Positions 27,165 to 36,422 are shown, counted from the stretch's first letter. The stretch is DNA of 62,070 nucleotides from Deltaproteobacteria bacterium (GCA_019312665.1 JAFDCZ010000002.1:1-62070), one strand, 5' to 3'. The notes: a model not told the origin generated them from the letters alone. Program-made: numbers and translations.

Positions 27165-27905
27165 ATGCAGAAGCGCGCTCAACGGGCCGTACTCTTGTTG
27201 GATGTGGGACAGAGCTCACTCGCGATCCTTGCGGCTCGAATCAGCCGGATCGGTTTCCGCACCGTGCGCGTCAAGACGCCAGAGGAAGCCATCCCGGTGC
27301 TCGCGGATCCGCGCTTCTCAGTGCATGCGCTCGTGGTACCTCCAGACCTGCCCGTCGCAGACTTGAAGGCGACAGTTTCCGCGTTGCGCCTGGCATCGCC
27401 CCGGGAAGCGCTCGCCATCCTCGTCAGCCTTCCACGTCGGACGCCCAAGCATGAGCGCGAACGGTTGGTCCGTGCGGGAATCGCCCTGCCCTTGTACGAC
27501 CCGATCGACGCCCACACGCTTCGTTTTCAGCTGAACCGCGGTATCGCAGGTGAGATTCCAGCCCGCCGCGAGCGGGCTGGACGAAGGGCACCCTCCAGCC
27601 ATGAGGTCACGCTGCGAATTCGACGCAGGCGGCGTCCCGCTCGGCTGTACACGTTCTCGCCGCGCGGCGCCTTCCTCGTCTGTGAGGCGCCCGCCCTCCG
27701 CAAGACCCGTCTCGAACTCGAGTTCGGCATCCCAGGGCTTCCCCGTCGCATCGCCAGCGAAGTCGTGATGACCAATGTCGCGGGCAATCTGTCGCGAGCC
27801 GATCTGCCCCGGGGCATGGCGATCCGCTTCGGTCGCATCGAATCCGATCACGAGACGGCGTTGGAGTTGCTCGTGGACAAGGTGTTGAGGCGCCTCGAGT
27901 TGTAG
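27165..27905 (+). CDS. Pseudo-receiver plus PilZ-like protein
   Basis: A 246-aa two-domain protein. The N-terminal half (1-120) looks like a response-regulator receiver but lacks the acidic pair and the phospho-acceptor Asp: HALVVPPDLP occupies the usual LLD position. The C-terminal half is PilZ-like with an Arg cluster (RIRRRRRPAR) resembling RxxxR, but the DxSxxG motif is altered to TFSPRG. It may sense c-di-GMP weakly or through a partner. Start ATG 27165 has GGGGGGA upstream; the long in-frame leader to 26847 lies mostly opposite the DUF4336 gene and is not used. Confidence 0.6.
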   Translation: MQKRAQRAVLLLDVGQSSLAILAARISRIGFRTVRVKTPEEAIPVLADPRFSVHALVVPPDLPVADLKATVSALRLASPREALAILVSLPRRTPKHERERLVRAGIALPLYDPIDAHTLRFQLNRGIAGEIPARRERAGRRAPSSHEVTLRIRRRRRPARLYTFSPRGAFLVCEAPALRKTRLELEFGIPGLPRRIASEVVMTNVAGNLSRADLPRGMAIRFGRIESDHETALELLVDKVLRRLEL

Positions 27906-28183
27906 GCCCACGACCTGCCCGGAGGGGACGCAGGTGTTTGCCGGTCGGAAGAGACGGACCGATGTGCGGTTTCGGCTGTCGTTCTGCGCACGGCCTGCAG
28001 ATCTGTTGCGTAGCCGTGCAGAAATTCTCAGCGAGTGTTCACTTTGGGGTTAATTCCACCCGAACTGCAGCCGAAGAGCCTTCCACAACCACACGCCTTT
28101 CGAGTTACTGCGCGAGCGGATCGGAATGGAGACGACGTACGCCTCCCCCATCCGGCCGGACGCGGACCGGAAAGGATGTTTCG

Positions 28184-28834
28184 ATGTTCCGTGTCTTTCT
28201 TGTTTCGGCGTTCCTCCTGGCCGCCTCTCACGCCACGGCCGCCACGATCATCACCAGCTCTCTCGATGCCGCCCTCTCGGGTGCCACGGTGATCGATTTC
28301 AACGGGGAAGCGGACGGCACCAATTTCATGAACGCGTCCGTCGGCGCGCTCACGGTGCTGAGCAACGCCAACACGCTGCGCTTCGATGACGACTGGGCCA
28401 CCCAGTTCGGCACCACCGGAATCGCCCTCGAGACCCGCTCCGGCGGTGCGGCCGACGACCTCGAACTGGTCTTCGCCGTGCCTGTGACCGCCTTCGGCTT
28501 CGACATCACGGCACTCGACATCGACCTCACGATGAACCTCTTCGATGCGATGAACAATCTGATCGACTCGTTCACGATCGCGAATCAGCCGGGCCAAGGC
28601 CTGACCGGGTTCAACCGTCGCAGCTATACGGGTGCCAGCTCCGCGACGCCGATCGCCCGCGTACAGCTCATGATCGCGGCGCAGCACGATTGGTTCCTGG
28701 TCGACAACGTTGCCATGGTCGCCGCGGTGCCCGAGGCGGCGACGGGCTTGTTGCTGGCGGCAGGGATCCTCGGCCTGGCCTTGGCCGGAAATGGCAGCTC
28801 GATCGGAATGAGGCGAGCGCGCGGCGACAACTGA
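28184..28834 (+). CDS. PEP-CTERM-type exported protein
   Basis: A 216-aa secreted protein: signal peptide (about 1-20), a beta-rich body with many Asn/Asp/Thr residues and no enzyme motif, and a C-terminal exosortase-type sorting tail, VPE, then a hydrophobic helix (TGLLLAAGILGLALA), then a basic end (RRAR). AAAGGA lies 7 nt before the ATG. No exosortase is in the window. The upstream 278 bp (27906-28183) contain no other gene, and I saw no clear promoter there. Confidence 0.68.
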   Translation: MFRVFLVSAFLLAASHATAATIITSSLDAALSGATVIDFNGEADGTNFMNASVGALTVLSNANTLRFDDDWATQFGTTGIALETRSGGAADDLELVFAVPVTAFGFDITALDIDLTMNLFDAMNNLIDSFTIANQPGQGLTGFNRRSYTGASSATPIARVQLMIAAQHDWFLVDNVAMVAAVPEAATGLLLAAGILGLALAGNGSSIGMRRARGDN

Positions 28835-28867
28835 ACCGGGCCACTGCGTTGAGCTAGGCTCGCTGTC

Positions 28868-29725
28868 ATGGCACTCGGACGAATCACCTCCCTCCATCGT
28901 CACCCGGTCAAGAGCCTCGGCGGAGAAGACCGCTCGTCGGTCTTTCTCGGCGCAGGCGGAATTCCGGGCGACCGCTCCTGGGCCGTGCGCGACGAGCAAC
29001 GCGGCGGAATCCAGGGAGGAAAGAAGATCCCGGCCCTGATGGATTGTACGGCGCAGTTCCTGGAGGAACCGAAGGAGGGTCAGATCCCGGCGCCGGAGAT
29101 CCGCCTTTCCAGTGGCGAATCCTTTCTCGCGGACGCGGCAGATGCCGCGTCCCGCCTGGGAGCCTGCGTAGGCCGAGAGGTGACGATCTGGCCCCTTGTC
29201 CCCGCGGAAGCCCTTGATCACTACCGGCGTGCTGCGCCGGACGACCCGGATCTCGAGAAGGAGCTGCGCGCGATCTTCGGGCGACGACCCGACGAGCCGC
29301 TGCCGGATCTGGGCAAGTTCCCGCCGGAACTCATGCAATACGAATCGCCCCCCGGCACCTACTTCGACGCCTTCCCTCTGCTGCTGATGACGACGAACTC
29401 ACTCGCGTCGATGCAGAAGGCCCATCCCGAATCCAGATTCGACGTGCGCCGCTTCCGACCGAACCTGGTGATCGACACCGAAGACGATGAGCCCTTTCCC
29501 GAGCTCGCATGGGCCGGCCGGAGGCTGCGCATTGGCGGTGCCATCGTGCGCATCGAGATGGAGTGCCCTCGCTGCGTGATGACGACCCATGGCTTCTCGG
29601 ACTTGCCGAAGGATCCGGGCATCATGCGTGCACTCGTCGAGGAGACAGGCGGAAACCTGGGCGCCTACGCAAGCATCGAGGAACCCGGCGACGTGAGCGT
29701 CGGCGATGAGGTCGCGCTTCTCTAG
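28868..29725 (+). CDS. MOSC domain protein
   Basis: A 285-aa protein with the MOSC N-terminal beta-barrel (LHRHPVKSLGGEDR, then GIPGDRSWAV) and the C-terminal MOSC domain with ECPRCVMTT, whose Cys pair includes the molybdenum-ligand position in this family. MOSC proteins transfer sulfur to the molybdenum cofactor or reduce N-hydroxylated substrates. Length and motif order are standard. The stop interlocks with that of the converging acyl-CoA dehydrogenase (CTAG). No partner electron carrier is fused. Confidence 0.83.
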   Translation: MALGRITSLHRHPVKSLGGEDRSSVFLGAGGIPGDRSWAVRDEQRGGIQGGKKIPALMDCTAQFLEEPKEGQIPAPEIRLSSGESFLADAADAASRLGACVGREVTIWPLVPAEALDHYRRAAPDDPDLEKELRAIFGRRPDEPLPDLGKFPPELMQYESPPGTYFDAFPLLLMTTNSLASMQKAHPESRFDVRRFRPNLVIDTEDDEPFPELAWAGRRLRIGGAIVRIEMECPRCVMTTHGFSDLPKDPGIMRALVEETGGNLGAYASIEEPGDVSVGDEVALL

Positions 29726-30969
29726 CGCTTCGCCTCCCGGCCGAACATGATCCCGGCCACCCGTCGGATCTGGATCTCCTCCGAACCCTCGGTGATCCGG
29801 TAGCGCCGATGATGCCGGTAGATGTGTTCGAAGGGCATATGCCGCGTGTACCCGATGCCGCCGTGAACCTGGATCGCCTGGTCCGCAGCATTGCAGACCA
29901 ACCGATTCGCACGGTAGTTGCACATGGAGACCTTGTCGGTCACGTCCATATGATGCTCCCGGTCGAGCTGCCATGCCGTCTTGTAGACCAGGTTCCGAAC
30001 CATCTCACACTCGGTCTGCAGCTCGGCCAACGGGAATTGGATGGCCTGATTCAGCCAGAGCGGCTTGCCGAACACGATCCGCTCGCGCGCGTACTTGACA
30101 CTCTCGTCGATACAGAATTGCGCAGCACCGACCCCCGACGCGGCCTGACGGATGCGGTTCTCATGCACGAAGGTCTGGGCGAGGGCCAACCCGCGGCCCT
30201 CTTCGCCGAAGATTGTCGCATCGGGTACACGCACGTCGGTCAGGGAGACTTCCGGGTGGTCGCTCGGCATGTTGAACGTCCACCACATGAACTCCACCTT
30301 GAAACCAGGAGTCTCTACCGGGACAAGGAAACAAGTGATGCCATTCGCCTGCCCCGGATCCCCGGAAGTGCGGGCGAAGATCATGTCGTGGGTTGCCGAA
30401 TGGAGGCCGGAGTTGAAACGCTTGGCTCCGTTGATGACCCACTCGTCACCCTCGCGGATCGCCGTGGTCTCGAGCCATGTAGCATCGCTGCCGTGGTTCG
30501 GTTCGGTGAGTCCGAAGCCGACGCGCAGCTTGCCCGTCAGGGCCCCTTCCAGGAAAAAGGCCTTCTGCTCGTCCGTTCCGAAACGCTTCATCATGATCGC
30601 GAAAGGAAAATTTCCGACGATCGACGATTCGTTCTGGAGGTCGTTGTGGAGGCCCAGCCCCTTCGCCGCGAGATGCTCGCGGATCATGGCCATGGCGAGA
30701 TTCGTCCCACCTTGGCCACCCATGTCTTCGGGTAGCCCGTAACGAAGGTGCCCCGCCGCATCCGCGCGCTGACGCATCTCCGCGAGCAGCGCCTCCCACT
30801 CGGGGCGCGGCTGACCATCGTTCTCGAAATCCGTGCGCGCCCATTCGCGACGATGATCGAAGAACCGGGCGTTGTCGTCCTGCAGCTCGAGGGGTTTGAT
30901 CTCCGCCTCGATGAACGCGTCGAGTTCATCCAGCTTGCGCTGGATGTCGTCGGGGATCTCGAAATCCAT
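29722..30969 (-). CDS. Acyl-CoA dehydrogenase (Glu376-type)
   Basis: A 415-aa flavoenzyme. N-terminal helices, the FAD-binding middle beta domain (GFGLTEPNHGSD, then NGAKRFNSG) and the C-terminal domain (VHENRIRQAASGVG, IQVHGGIGYTRHM) are complete. The MCAD-like catalytic Glu position is kept in ITEGSEEIQI. It oxidises acyl-CoA to enoyl-CoA and passes electrons to ETF. A cupin gene lies 18 nt upstream in the same operon. It is the closest dehydrogenase to alkB and may oxidise its products after CoA activation, which is inference. Confidence 0.88.
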   Translation of the reverse strand: MDFEIPDDIQRKLDELDAFIEAEIKPLELQDDNARFFDHRREWARTDFENDGQPRPEWEALLAEMRQRADAAGHLRYGLPEDMGGQGGTNLAMAMIREHLAAKGLGLHNDLQNESSIVGNFPFAIMMKRFGTDEQKAFFLEGALTGKLRVGFGLTEPNHGSDATWLETTAIREGDEWVINGAKRFNSGLHSATHDMIFARTSGDPGQANGITCFLVPVETPGFKVEFMWWTFNMPSDHPEVSLTDVRVPDATIFGEEGRGLALAQTFVHENRIRQAASGVGAAQFCIDESVKYARERIVFGKPLWLNQAIQFPLAELQTECEMVRNLVYKTAWQLDREHHMDVTDKVSMCNYRANRLVCNAADQAIQVHGGIGYTRHMPFEHIYRHHRRYRITEGSEEIQIRRVAGIMFGREAKR

Positions 30970-30987
30970 CAGGCCGATGACTCCAGC

Positions 30988-31377
30988 TCAGGTGTTCTTC
31001 AGCTCGATCAGGATCTCGCGGTAGGTCTGCTTGCCTACATTGAAGGCCCACTCCGTGCCGCCTTTCGGAACCGGCACCGTGTTCCCCTGGGGCGGGACGA
31101 TTCCGACGAAAGAATCCATCGGGCTGCCCTTCGGCGTGACGCCTGCCACCAGATCGCCGGAGGAGATGGCCAGGTAGTAGTCGTGCTCGTGATGGTGCAG
31201 ATCACTGGCCTCCCCGGGCTCGAGAATCATCTCCCAGATCTTCACCCGGTCGTCCTCGAACAGGACCTGGGTCCCCACGCCGCCCAACGGGTCGCCGTCA
31301 TGCTCCTCACGAAAGCGCTCGAGGCGCTCCTTCAGCTCGGGGGTGATCTCAGCGTATTGGGGCTCGGTGAATTTCAC
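30988..31377 (-). CDS. Cupin domain protein
   Basis: A 129-aa one-domain beta-barrel with metal-binding His residues in the first cupin motif (DLHHHEHDYYLA, His61-63 and His65) and the second motif around GNTVPVPKGGTEW. The start is GTG 31377 with AGGAG upstream. It heads a two-gene unit with the acyl-CoA dehydrogenase 18 nt downstream and diverges from alkB. The function could be a dioxygenase-like or ligand-binding role; nothing in the sequence decides this. Confidence 0.8.
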   Translation of the reverse strand: MKFTEPQYAEITPELKERLERFREEHDGDPLGGVGTQVLFEDDRVKIWEMILEPGEASDLHHHEHDYYLAISSGDLVAGVTPKGSPMDSFVGIVPPQGNTVPVPKGGTEWAFNVGKQTYREILIELKNT

Positions 31378-31445
31378 GGCGCTCTCCTGGGTGGATGGGC
31401 ATGGGCGCGCGATGGTACACGGCCCGCGAGGCTCCGCCTGCCAGA

Positions 31446-31507
31446 GGAATCCGACGCGGCCCTGCAGCCGGATTCCTGCAGGTTTTCCCGGGGCTTACCG
31501 ATCGGTA
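31446..31507. promoter_or_regulatory. Divergent cupin/alkB promoter region with palindrome
   Basis: In the 162-bp gap between the cupin and alkB starts lie a perfect GGAATCCG/CGGATTCC inverted repeat (31446-31453 and 31469-31476) and a perfect 12-bp palindrome TACCGATCGGTA (31496-31507), 32 bp before the alkB start. The palindrome has the look of a TetR-family operator. Control of one or both genes is likely but the regulator is not identified. Confidence 0.5.
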
Positions 31508-31539
31508 GAATCCACGCGCCGCCCCCGAACGGAGTTCCG

Positions 31540-33030
31540 ATGTCCGCCACGACCGCACCGCCCGAAGCCCCCGCCCTCCGGCCTGGCGAAGTGCTGCGCA
31601 TCTGGTTCAAGCATCTGACGGCCCTGTATATCCCGGGGCTCAGTCTGGCCTTCGTACTCACTGGGCCTCACCCGTGGTGGGTCGCGATCCTCTTCATGCT
31701 GCCGATGGTCTGGGCACACCACGCGGATTGCACGGCTCGGGTCGAGTACCGGCAGCCCGCCCAGGGCCTTCCCGCCTGGCCCTTCGAAGCGCTCGTCTAC
31801 CTCCTGGTCGGCCTCCAACTCTGGATCATCGGCGGGCTCGTCGTTCTCTTCGCGGGGCAACAGGGCGTGTTCTCCGTGGACATGGTCATGGCCTTCCTCG
31901 TCGTGGGTGGCAGCTCCGGCTTCGCGATCATCACCGCCCACGAGCTGATCCATCGCCAGAGCAAGCTCGATCGGTTGCTAGGCCGACTGCTCCTTTCCGT
32001 CGTGCTCTACGAGCATTTCTTCACGGAACATCTACGCGGGCACCACGTTCGAGTTGGAACCGCAGACGATCCTGCCACGGCGCGCTTCGGCGAGCGCTAC
32101 GAGCCGTTCTTCCGCCGCACCGTTCCGGCCCAGTTCCGAAGCGCCTGGCGAATCGAAACCAAACGCCTCGGCGATGAACGGATGCAGCTGCTCGACCGGC
32201 GCCAGCTCGGCAACCGCGTCCTGCAAGGTGTGATCTTCGAATGGACACTCGCTTTCACGATCCTCGGCGTCTTTGGGGTCGCCGCCTTCCTGGCGTTCCT
32301 CGCTCAGGCATTCATGGCCGTGCGGCTCCTCGAGGCCGTGAACTACTTCGAGCATTGGGGCCTGGAGCGCCAAGGCAAGCGGGTCGAGCCGATCGACTCC
32401 TGGGATACCCACGGCTGGTTCACCTACTACGGCCTGATCGGGCTCTCCCGCCATGCGGACCACCACGCCCATCCGATCCGCCCGTACCAGAAGCTTCGGG
32501 TGTGGAAGGAAGCGCCCACGCTGCCCTATGGCTACGTGGGTGCCGTAGACCAGGTGCAAGGGAACAACGCGGAATTCATGAAGACGGCAACCCTGGAGCT
32601 CGGCCGGCGGCGCCTCGGGCCGTTCCTGCCGGAAGGCGAGGACAGGGCAGCGCTTCCCCCCGAAGCCTCCCTTGCGCGGCTCGAGGAAGCGAAGCGATTG
32701 GAGGATCCGCCGTTCGCGGAAAAGCCGACCCTGCCGGTCCTCTGGCTGCAGAATCTCTCGCGAAGGCTAGGCCAGACGGGCACCCGGGTTGCCGTGATGG
32801 CATTGCTCCTGCTCGTCACCACGAGTGCCGTGCATTGGGAGAGCGGGAGTGCGGAGACGGGTTTCATTGCGCGGCTGGCGCTTCACGCGTGGATCTTCGC
32901 CTCGGTCGCGGTGCTGATCTTCGTTGGCCACAGATTGAAGCTCCGCACCGAGCACGAAACGTTCGCGTGGAGCGCGGCCATGGGAGTCCTGGTGGTCCTG
33001 GGTGCCGCGTCGGGATGGCTAGCCGGCTGA
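31540..33030 (+). CDS. alkB: Alkane 1-monooxygenase, AlkB type
   Basis: A 496-aa integral-membrane non-heme di-iron hydroxylase that oxidises alkanes (or related terminal methyl groups) to alcohols, needing rubredoxin as electron donor. All histidine boxes are present: HELIH (134-138), EHLRGHH (163-169), NYFEHWG (268-274) and LSRHADHH (302-309), with flanking membrane helices. The C-terminal extension adds two more hydrophobic helices (about 420-495) not usual in the classical enzyme. GGAG lies 5 nt before ATG 31540. No rubredoxin is in the window. Substrate range cannot be read from sequence. Confidence 0.9.
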   Translation: MSATTAPPEAPALRPGEVLRIWFKHLTALYIPGLSLAFVLTGPHPWWVAILFMLPMVWAHHADCTARVEYRQPAQGLPAWPFEALVYLLVGLQLWIIGGLVVLFAGQQGVFSVDMVMAFLVVGGSSGFAIITAHELIHRQSKLDRLLGRLLLSVVLYEHFFTEHLRGHHVRVGTADDPATARFGERYEPFFRRTVPAQFRSAWRIETKRLGDERMQLLDRRQLGNRVLQGVIFEWTLAFTILGVFGVAAFLAFLAQAFMAVRLLEAVNYFEHWGLERQGKRVEPIDSWDTHGWFTYYGLIGLSRHADHHAHPIRPYQKLRVWKEAPTLPYGYVGAVDQVQGNNAEFMKTATLELGRRRLGPFLPEGEDRAALPPEASLARLEEAKRLEDPPFAEKPTLPVLWLQNLSRRLGQTGTRVAVMALLLLVTTSAVHWESGSAETGFIARLALHAWIFASVAVLIFVGHRLKLRTEHETFAWSAAMGVLVVLGAASGWLAG

Positions 33031-33062
33031 GTTGTGGAGCGAGGAATGGGGCCGGCATGAAA

Positions 33063-33080
33063 CCTGCCTTGGAGGGCAGG
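33063..33080. terminator. Hairpin between alkB and the EAL gene
   Basis: CCTGCC TTGGAG GGCAGG forms a 6-bp GC-rich stem with a 6-nt loop in the 106-bp gap between two converging genes. There is no U-tract on either side, so strength as a terminator is uncertain. Confidence 0.35.
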
Positions 33081-33136
33081 CATGTGGAATTTGCGAGTTG
33101 CTGGTTCTCCACCGCACTGCCCCAGACCACGAGTGT

Positions 33137-35953
33137 CTAGAAAACGTCCTGCTTCAGTAGTTTCACGAACTCGTCTTCCGCAACCGGCTTGCTGAAGAGG
33201 TAGCCCTGCACATAGTCGCAGCCGAACTCCCGCAGGAAACTGAACTGCGCCTCCGTCTCGACTCCCTCGGCAATCACCTCCATACCCAGTCCATGAGCCA
33301 TTGCGATACAGGCGCGGGTGATGGTGGCCGCCTGCTCACTATCGGGCAGTTCCCGAATGAAGGACATGTCGATCTTCAGCACGTCGAGATGGAACCGCTG
33401 GAGGTAGCCCAAGCTCGAGTAGCCTGTTCCGAAATCATCGACGGCGAGCCGGATGCCGAGGCGCCGGAGGCGTTCGAGGTTCTCCGTAACTTCTCCGTCC
33501 ATCAGGGAACGCTCCGTGAGTTCGAAGCTCAGACACTCGGGATGCAATGAGGCCGGTCCGAGCGCGTCCAACACCTGGGCCCGTAGCCCCGGATCGTGGA
33601 CCTGGCGCGCGCTCAGATTGACGGCGATTCGCGGCGCGTCCAGGCCCTGGGACCGCCAGGACGCAATGTCACGACAGGCCTGGGCCATCACCCAGGCTCC
33701 GATTCCCACCTCGAGTCCGTTCTCCTCTGCAACGTCGATGAAGAGCCCGGGCCCGACGAGGCCCTGCCCAGGCCGCTGCCAGCGCACGAGGGCCTCCGCA
33801 CTCGAGATGCTCCGGGTCTCCACATCGATGACGGGTTGGTAGAAGACGCGGAACTCCTGCCTGTCGATGGCCTCCCGAAGGGCCTCGATCAAATCCATGC
33901 GCTCTCGCGCGCGTTCGTTCATCTCCGGGGTGAAATGGTGAATGGCACCGGCGGCACCGGTTTGCCTCGCAGCATGCAAGGCTGCATCGCTTCCGCTGAT
34001 CAGGGCTTCCACGGTCGACGCATCCTCCGGAGCGACTGTGACCCCGGTGCTCGCCGAAAGCCGCAGCGTGTGGCCGTCGATCTCGACGGGGACGTCCAGG
34101 CGCCTGGACCACGCTTCGGCTCGGCTCGCTGCGGTCGGTTTGCCGCCCAAAGCCTCGAGGATGATCCCGAACTCGTTTCCAGCGATGCGTGCGACGCAGC
34201 TTTCCCCGAACTCCTCCGTCAGCCGGGTCGCCACCACCTGAAGCACCTGATCTCCCGTGGCGTGCCCCAAGGTTTCGTTGATGGCCTGAAAATCGTCGAG
34301 ACCCGTAATGAGGACGGCGAGCGGGATCGACCCTTCTTCTGCTCGAGTCAACGCCTGGCGCAGGCGCTCCTTGAAGAGCGAGCGATTCGGTAGACCCGTC
34401 AGCGCATCGTAGTGGGTAAGCAACCGGTTGGTCTCGATCGTACGCAGATTCCCGAGGGCCACCGATGCACGGGCCACGATCTGCTGCGCGAGTGCGAGGG
34501 CCGGTAGTCCGCCCGGATCCCGTTCGAAACGGAGCAGCGCGAACCCCACTTGCTGTTGGTTCGCCAACAGCGGGAGCCACCCAAGCGCCTGAGCCCCAGG
34601 GTCGTGGCCAAGCCCGGGGAAGCAGGTGGACGCCGGGAGCATCTCGGCTTCTGGATGCTCCGCCAGGAAGGCCCGCCATTCCCTGGGCTCGTACAACACA
34701 CTCGCCTCGGCATTCCCGTCGTGTCCCACGCTGGCAAGGGCCATGGATTCGGCATCCTCGCGCTCGATCCCGACGAATCCATCCAAGGCCGAGGAGAGCG
34801 CCATCAGGTGCTCGACCAGATGATTGGCGATGGAAGCATCGTCGGCTGCCGCGATCAAATGGCGGTCAAACTCCAGGGTTTCGTGCTGGGCCATGAAGTG
34901 CTGACCGAGAGCCCCTGCCATGAAATTGAAGGAATGCGCCAACTCCCCGAACTCGTTGTTGCCGGAAGTGGGCGCGCGAGCTGTGAAATTGCCAGCCGCG
35001 ACTTCACGCGTGCCGGCCACGAGCGCCTGAAGCGGAGCCAGGCGCCGGCGGATCTGCTGAAGGTTCACGAGCAGCACGAGCAGGAAGGCGAGCCCGACCG
35101 CGAGGGCAAAAAGGGCGCGGAACTCGGAGAGCGGAGCGTGGATGGCCGCCACGGGTTCCAGCAGGACGATCACCCAGGGTTCACTGCCGAACTGCGCATT
35201 GAGGAAGAGAGACCAGTATTGACCGTGCAGATCTTCGCCGTTGACGACGATTTCTACGGGCCCGGATGCCGAATCGAAGGAGGCGAGCCCAGGCAACGTC
35301 AGGCTGTCGGAACAACCGATCAATCGCGTGCCGGGCGCTGACAGGCAGAACTGCCCGTCGGAAGGCAGCGTGTCGCGTGCCGCACGGAGAAGGTGGTCTG
35401 GATGCACTGCGCCCACGAACGGGAGGGTTCCCTCCCCAGCCCGCACGGCCATGAAGATCCCGGCTTCGTCGGTGATGAGCCCCGCCCCGTCTGGAGCGAG
35501 CTTGGCGAGGCTCTCGAGGGCCGCACCCGTATCGGCGACATCTCCTCGAATCCAGCGAACCGCGCCGTCCCGTCGGAACTGGCCGATCGCGAGGAAGCGC
35601 TCGTCGATCGAGGTGATGTCGGGAATTGCTCCGTCGGCAACGCCCCGCAGCTCCGTTTCCAGCGCGGTCAGCCGGCCGAGCAAAGCCATGCCGGTCGCTC
35701 GACTCGCCTGGTGAAGCCGTTGTTCGCTTTGGTCCTCGAGCTGGGTCGTCACGGCTTGCAGAACGATGGCCGAAACGATCCCCAGCGGAATGAGCGTTCC
35801 AGCGACGAATAGCAACAAGAACTGGCGCGCCAGCTGGGGACGGCCTGTCTGGAGAGAACCGTTCTCGTCTCGAAGAGGAGAGCTCACGGAGCCCCCATCG
35901 GCTCGCGGCCCAAGCCTGCTGAGCCCCGAAATGCCCCGAGGGGACGCAAGCAT
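33137..35953 (-). CDS. EAL phosphodiesterase with degenerate GGDEF and membrane sensor
   Basis: A 938-aa c-di-GMP protein. Two membrane helices (about 44-66 and 285-305) flank an extracytoplasmic sensor, then come a HAMP-like region (about 310-360), a GAF-like part, a GGDEF domain with the signature changed to AGNEF, and a full EAL domain: SAEALVRW, NLSARQ, FELTERSLM, DDFGTGYSSL, KIDMSF and AEGVET. It should hydrolyse c-di-GMP, with the GGDEF half allosteric at most. The start at 35953 is 40 bp from the divergent hypothetical gene; later starts are possible. PilZ proteins elsewhere in the window are possible readers of the signal. Confidence 0.88.
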   Translation of the reverse strand: MLASPRGISGLSRLGPRADGGSVSSPLRDENGSLQTGRPQLARQFLLLFVAGTLIPLGIVSAIVLQAVTTQLEDQSEQRLHQASRATGMALLGRLTALETELRGVADGAIPDITSIDERFLAIGQFRRDGAVRWIRGDVADTGAALESLAKLAPDGAGLITDEAGIFMAVRAGEGTLPFVGAVHPDHLLRAARDTLPSDGQFCLSAPGTRLIGCSDSLTLPGLASFDSASGPVEIVVNGEDLHGQYWSLFLNAQFGSEPWVIVLLEPVAAIHAPLSEFRALFALAVGLAFLLVLLVNLQQIRRRLAPLQALVAGTREVAAGNFTARAPTSGNNEFGELAHSFNFMAGALGQHFMAQHETLEFDRHLIAAADDASIANHLVEHLMALSSALDGFVGIEREDAESMALASVGHDGNAEASVLYEPREWRAFLAEHPEAEMLPASTCFPGLGHDPGAQALGWLPLLANQQQVGFALLRFERDPGGLPALALAQQIVARASVALGNLRTIETNRLLTHYDALTGLPNRSLFKERLRQALTRAEEGSIPLAVLITGLDDFQAINETLGHATGDQVLQVVATRLTEEFGESCVARIAGNEFGIILEALGGKPTAASRAEAWSRRLDVPVEIDGHTLRLSASTGVTVAPEDASTVEALISGSDAALHAARQTGAAGAIHHFTPEMNERARERMDLIEALREAIDRQEFRVFYQPVIDVETRSISSAEALVRWQRPGQGLVGPGLFIDVAEENGLEVGIGAWVMAQACRDIASWRSQGLDAPRIAVNLSARQVHDPGLRAQVLDALGPASLHPECLSFELTERSLMDGEVTENLERLRRLGIRLAVDDFGTGYSSLGYLQRFHLDVLKIDMSFIRELPDSEQAATITRACIAMAHGLGMEVIAEGVETEAQFSFLREFGCDYVQGYLFSKPVAEDEFVKLLKQDVF

Positions 35954-35993
35954 GAAGGGTTGATCTGGTCAGCGGGTTTGCCGATGGGTAAGT

Positions 35994-36422
35994 GTGTCGA
36001 ATCGCCGAATTCGAAAGAGGACCGAGGAGCAGCCGAAGCTCTGGGCGGTCGTCCTCCTGGTGGCGCTGGCTCTGGGCGCGTCCGTGGGGGCGATCCAGAA
36101 GAGTCAGGTGCCCCCTCCGGTGGTGCCCGAGGCATTGCAAGGTCGCTGGACGACCCGTGAGCCCAGTCACTCGGATCGCTACATCGAGATCGGTCCTACG
36201 ACTATCGCTCACGGTACGGGCGGGTTGCTGGGCACGATCCGTGCCGTCCGGCAAGTCACTCAGCTGCCTCCCGGCCGCCGTGGTTACATCCGCTTCGAAG
36301 TCGAGATCATGGATGACGAAGGGATCATCGCCTCCACCGTGGAGCTCGACTACCGAGACGGTATCGTGCCGACGCTGGCCTTGCCTAACGTCGCCGGATA
36401 CTGGCGGCGCGAACGCTCGTGA
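35994..36422 (+). CDS. Hypothetical single-pass membrane protein
   Basis: A 142-aa protein with a basic N-terminus (RRIRKR), one membrane helix (about 16-35, LWAVVLLVALALGASVGA) and a beta-rich extracytoplasmic part. It is not recognised. The start is taken as GTG 35994, with no clear ribosome site. Its TGA overlaps the next ATG (TGATG), so it is coupled with the pseudopilin-like gene and could serve in pilus or secretion assembly. This is inference from context. Confidence 0.55.
   Translation: MSNRRIRKRTEEQPKLWAVVLLVALALGASVGAIQKSQVPPPVVPEALQGRWTTREPSHSDRYIEIGPTTIAHGTGGLLGTIRAVRQVTQLPPGRRGYIRFEVEIMDDEGIIASTVELDYRDGIVPTLALPNVAGYWRRERS

Noticed and set aside
27906..28183. Sigma54 promoter for the PEP-CTERM gene.
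   Set aside because: No TGGCAC-N5-TTGC-type -24/-12 element found in the gap.
30748..31539. Long open extension upstream of alkB in the same frame.
   Set aside because: It lies opposite the cupin and dehydrogenase genes and has no family match; ATG 31540 has a ribosome site and a normal AlkB N-terminus.
33137..35953. Active diguanylate cyclase function.
   Set aside because: The signature is AGNEF rather than GGDEF, so cyclase activity is unlikely.
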